This document shows positions 62,415 through 64,000 of a DNA stretch of 64,000 nucleotides, piece by piece. The position numbers and the translations under genes were made by a program. Position 1 is the stretch's first letter, and each line of letters opens with the position of its first letter. This DNA is from Prevotellaceae bacterium (GTDB taxonomy: Bacteria > Bacteroidota > Bacteroidia > Bacteroidales > Muribaculaceae). The DNA is taken from contig JAETNS010000008.1 of assembly GCA_021772015.1 (NCBI GenBank), positions 78,909 to 142,908 of the forward strand, read 5' to 3'. Below the pieces are notes generated by a model, which did not search any database, was not told where the DNA came from, and saw only the letters and a list, made by a program, of their open reading frames with translations.

Positions 62415-62945
62415 ATGGATTTTACGAGACTGATCCAGATTCAACTCTCCGATGACACAGAGATAAAACCGTTCAGATGCGCAGAAGATGATTTGAACGG
62501 TTTTCTTTTTGATGATGCCAAGCATTTTCAGAAAGAACTAATGGCTGTTACCTACCTCCTTGAAGATTTGCAGGAGAATGTTACGGTAGCATATTTCAGT
62601 CTGCTTGCTGACAAGATTTCGTTTAATCCCGACGAGAGGAATGTCTGGAACAGATTGAACCGCAACATCCCCAATCCCAAACGTCGCAGAAATTACCCGG
62701 CCGTGAAGATTGGCAGGCTGGCTGTTAATGAAAAATATGCAGGGACAGGAGTGGGGACATTTGTTCTGGATAATATCAAATATGCGTTCACTACTGTCAA
62801 ACGGCTCGGGTGTCGTTTTATAACGGTGGATGCCCTTATGTCGGCCGCGCCATTCTATGAAAAGAATGGATTCCGTTTCTTTACTGATCTGGATAAAGAT
62901 GAAGAAACCCGCCTTATGTTCTTCGACCTTAAAAATTTCGCTTAA
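62415..62945 (+). CDS. GNAT-family acetyltransferase (toxin-like), second pair
   Basis: A 176-residue GNAT with a KIKPFRCAEDDLNGFLFDDA-like N-terminal motif (IKPFRCAEDDLNGFLF), the acetyl-CoA loop NEKYAGTGVGTFVLDNI (a fit to (Q/R)xxGxG/A-type signature with GTGVG) and GCRFITVDALMSAAPFYEKNGFRFF. It shares the C-terminal blocks ITVD.L and FY.K with the protein at 14760. This layout is seen in GNAT toxins (TacT, AtaT, ItaT) that acetylate aminoacyl-tRNA, but also in regular GNATs. The neighbourhood is AT-rich, fitting an acquired module. Confidence 0.75.
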   Translation: MDFTRLIQIQLSDDTEIKPFRCAEDDLNGFLFDDAKHFQKELMAVTYLLEDLQENVTVAYFSLLADKISFNPDERNVWNRLNRNIPNPKRRRNYPAVKIGRLAVNEKYAGTGVGTFVLDNIKYAFTTVKRLGCRFITVDALMSAAPFYEKNGFRFFTDLDKDEETRLMFFDLKNFA

Positions 62946-63014
62946 TAGGAAAATCCATAAAGGAGTAATAAGAGGGATGCACAAGAATATGATCTGCAAG
63001 TTTTGGGTGGAGTG

Positions 63015-63047
63015 TTTGTGAAATCGGATTTTTTGGATTAAATTTGC
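63015..63047 (+). promoter_or_regulatory. Promoter of the DUF3791-DUF3990 operon
   Basis: TTTG (63015-63018), 20-base spacer, TAAATTTGC (63039-63047): an exact match. The box ends 5 bases before the ATG at 63053, implying a leaderless or very short-leader transcript. Confidence 0.8.
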
Positions 63048-63052
63048 GTTAT

Positions 63053-63274
63053 ATGAGCGAGGATCAAAGATATAGCGAGGATGTGGCGTATTTTGTGGCG
63101 TTTTGTATCGAAATATATAAGAATGCCAATGGTATGACAGGAGGCGATGTTTCACATCTATTCGCCGAAACAGGACTGACAGAGTTTCTTGTGGATAATT
63201 TTCAATCCATTCATTCCCAAAGTCCTCAATGGATTCTTGAGGAAATCAACGAATATCTATCAACCCGACAATAA
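63053..63274 (+). CDS. DUF3791-like small protein (possible antitoxin or partner)
   Basis: A 73-residue protein with the DUF3791 pattern: SEDVAYFVAFCIEIYKNANGMTGGDVSHLFAETGLTEFLVDNFQSIHSQSPQWILEEINEYL, an all-helical domain. DUF3791 genes commonly accompany DUF3990 genes. The start at ATG 63053 follows the -7 box closely; a TTG nine bases upstream is less likely. The stop (TAA at 63272) overlaps the next start by one base (TAATG), so the two are translated together. Function unknown; partner or antitoxin of the DUF3990 protein is inferred from the neighbourhood. Confidence 0.72.
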   Translation: MSEDQRYSEDVAYFVAFCIEIYKNANGMTGGDVSHLFAETGLTEFLVDNFQSIHSQSPQWILEEINEYLSTRQ

Positions 63275-63762
63275 TGGTCATAGAACTTTATCACGGCAGT
63301 CTCGATCGAGTGGAATTTCCTGAAGTCAGAGAACCGAATCGTACTCTTGATTATGGTGCAGGGTTTTATTTGACCTCATCGCGTGAACAAGCGGAAAATT
63401 GGGTAAGACGTAAATTCAAAGGTGATATCAGTCAAGGTTGGTTAAACGTTTATGAGTACAGGCCGGAAGCTGAATCAACCCTTTCAGTTTTGTCTTTCGA
63501 CACCCCGGATGAGCAATGGCTTGATTTCGTTATGGCAAACCGCATGGATAAAGATTTTACCCATGATTATGATATAGTAAAAGGTCCGGTAGCCAATGAT
63601 CGTGTCTATGCTTCTTTCGCCCTATATGAGGCAGGGTTATTGAGCAAACAAGCTCTGATTTCCGAACTAAAAGCGTATCGGTTGGTTAATCAGATACTGA
63701 TTCATACCGAAGTGGCATTAAAAGCGATTAGTTTTATTAAAGCTGAGATGATAAATAAATGA
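63274..63762 (+). CDS. DUF3990 protein, ADP-ribosyltransferase-fold candidate
   Basis: A 162-residue protein of DUF3990 type: ELYHGSLDRVEFPEVREPNRTLDYGAGFYLTSSREQAENWVRR at the N-terminus gives the H of a YHGS motif and the Y-x-T-S strand typical of ADP-ribosyltransferase (ART) H-Y-[EDQ] cores; LYEAG at residues ~122-128 is followed by no certain third residue. No signal peptide. It is flanked by two small ORFs, with the next start overlapping its stop by four bases (ATGA). An ART toxin acting on a cellular target is plausible; I recall DUF3990 being grouped near the ART clan, but could not verify this here. Confidence 0.68.
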   Translation: MVIELYHGSLDRVEFPEVREPNRTLDYGAGFYLTSSREQAENWVRRKFKGDISQGWLNVYEYRPEAESTLSVLSFDTPDEQWLDFVMANRMDKDFTHDYDIVKGPVANDRVYASFALYEAGLLSKQALISELKAYRLVNQILIHTEVALKAISFIKAEMINK

Positions 63763-63980
63763 CAGACCGCAAGATAACATCGAATAATCTCTATCTGTTA
63801 CTGCCCGGGAAGGTCAGTAAAATGGCGGTGATGTATGCCTCTGATTTTGGAGTTTCCATAACAGAGGCTTTGAGTCGTATATACCAGTCTGTCACCTATC
63901 GTCAGCTTGAAGACGAGGAGACAAAATTATGGCACTACGGACCGGTCGCGCTTTATCAGATGTTCCTGGAACAAAAATAG
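63759..63980 (+). CDS. Small third protein of the DUF3990 operon
   Basis: A 73-residue helical protein (LLPGKVSKMAVMYASDFGVSITEALSRIYQSVTYRQLEDEETKLWHYGPVALYQMFLEQ). It resembles short partner proteins placed next to DUF3990 genes, but I cannot name its family. The four-base overlap with the DUF3990 gene implies coupled translation. The unit has three genes and ends 20 bases before the window edge, so a further gene cannot be excluded. Confidence 0.6.
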   Translation: MTDRKITSNNLYLLLPGKVSKMAVMYASDFGVSITEALSRIYQSVTYRQLEDEETKLWHYGPVALYQMFLEQK

Positions 63981-64000
63981 GCAACGACTTGGGCAAGTTT

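Noticed and set aside
1..64000. tRNA, rRNA and insertion sequences
   Set aside because: None recognised on reading both strands; no transposase-like protein or tRNA cloverleaf noticed, though small RNAs could be missed by eye.

Overview
The window is a chromosomal segment from a Bacteroidota bacterium of the order Bacteroidales. A GC-rich gut lineage such as Muribaculaceae fits best by inference, but no rRNA or other marker gene is present to settle it. The evidence is SusC/SusD genes, a hybrid two-component regulator, C-terminal sorting modules of the type IX secretion (T9SS) kind, and promoters of the Bacteroides form (TTTG or TTG about 20 bases before TAnnTTTG). No tRNA, rRNA, insertion sequence or CRISPR array was recognised.

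Bases 1-8157 hold the end of a CstA-type transporter, a PHP phosphatase, a large polytopic membrane protein (-), a four-gene 2-oxoacid:ferredoxin oxidoreductase operon of VorB type (-), an unknown protein and a Gly/Pro/Asn-rich secreted protein. Bases 8158-15507 hold a small lipoprotein, an 80-bp perfect palindrome, a 1231-residue secreted protein behind a G9 tract, a thioredoxin-like lipoprotein, malate dehydrogenase and an AT-richer islet with a GNAT acetyltransferase and a small partner gene. Bases 15788-21322 are a cvpA-sufBCDS run for Fe-S cluster assembly. Bases 21399-28800 are housekeeping and envelope genes: a PorT-family barrel, a LysM/periplasmic-binding-like protein, a DUF4890-like protein, a DUF4886-like protein, a cation efflux protein and nicotinate phosphoribosyltransferase.

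Bases 28809-55904 are a large polysaccharide utilisation locus (PUL). A minus-strand run (38867 down to 28809) encodes two GH16 enzymes, small secreted proteins, a beta-helix protein, a BspA-like leucine-rich repeat protein, a GH3 and a CE7-type acetyl esterase. A plus-strand run (43542-55904) encodes SusC, SusD, two exported FAD-dependent oxidoreductases, a second GH3 and an SGNH/DUF5040-like protein. Between them is one hybrid two-component system (HTCS) gene that is split by a single-base frameshift near 41136. GH16 plus GH3 points to a beta-glucan (inference): GH16 would cut the chain, SusCD would import oligosaccharides, GH3 would release glucose, and the HTCS would sense the product and switch on both arms. 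The two arms share an 11-mer at a similar distance from their -7 boxes.

Bases 55901-62135 hold a subclass A2-like beta-lactamase with its own promoter, a TonB-receptor-like barrel plus lipoprotein (-), and a divergent histidine kinase/response regulator pair whose promoter carries three helically phased AGTCTTAG repeats. Bases 62140-64000 are AT-richer and look accessory. They hold a second small-protein/GNAT pair and a tightly overlapping DUF3791-DUF3990-small-ORF operon that resembles a toxin-antitoxin or defence module. This last part and the GNAT pairs are the best candidates for an under-described system.
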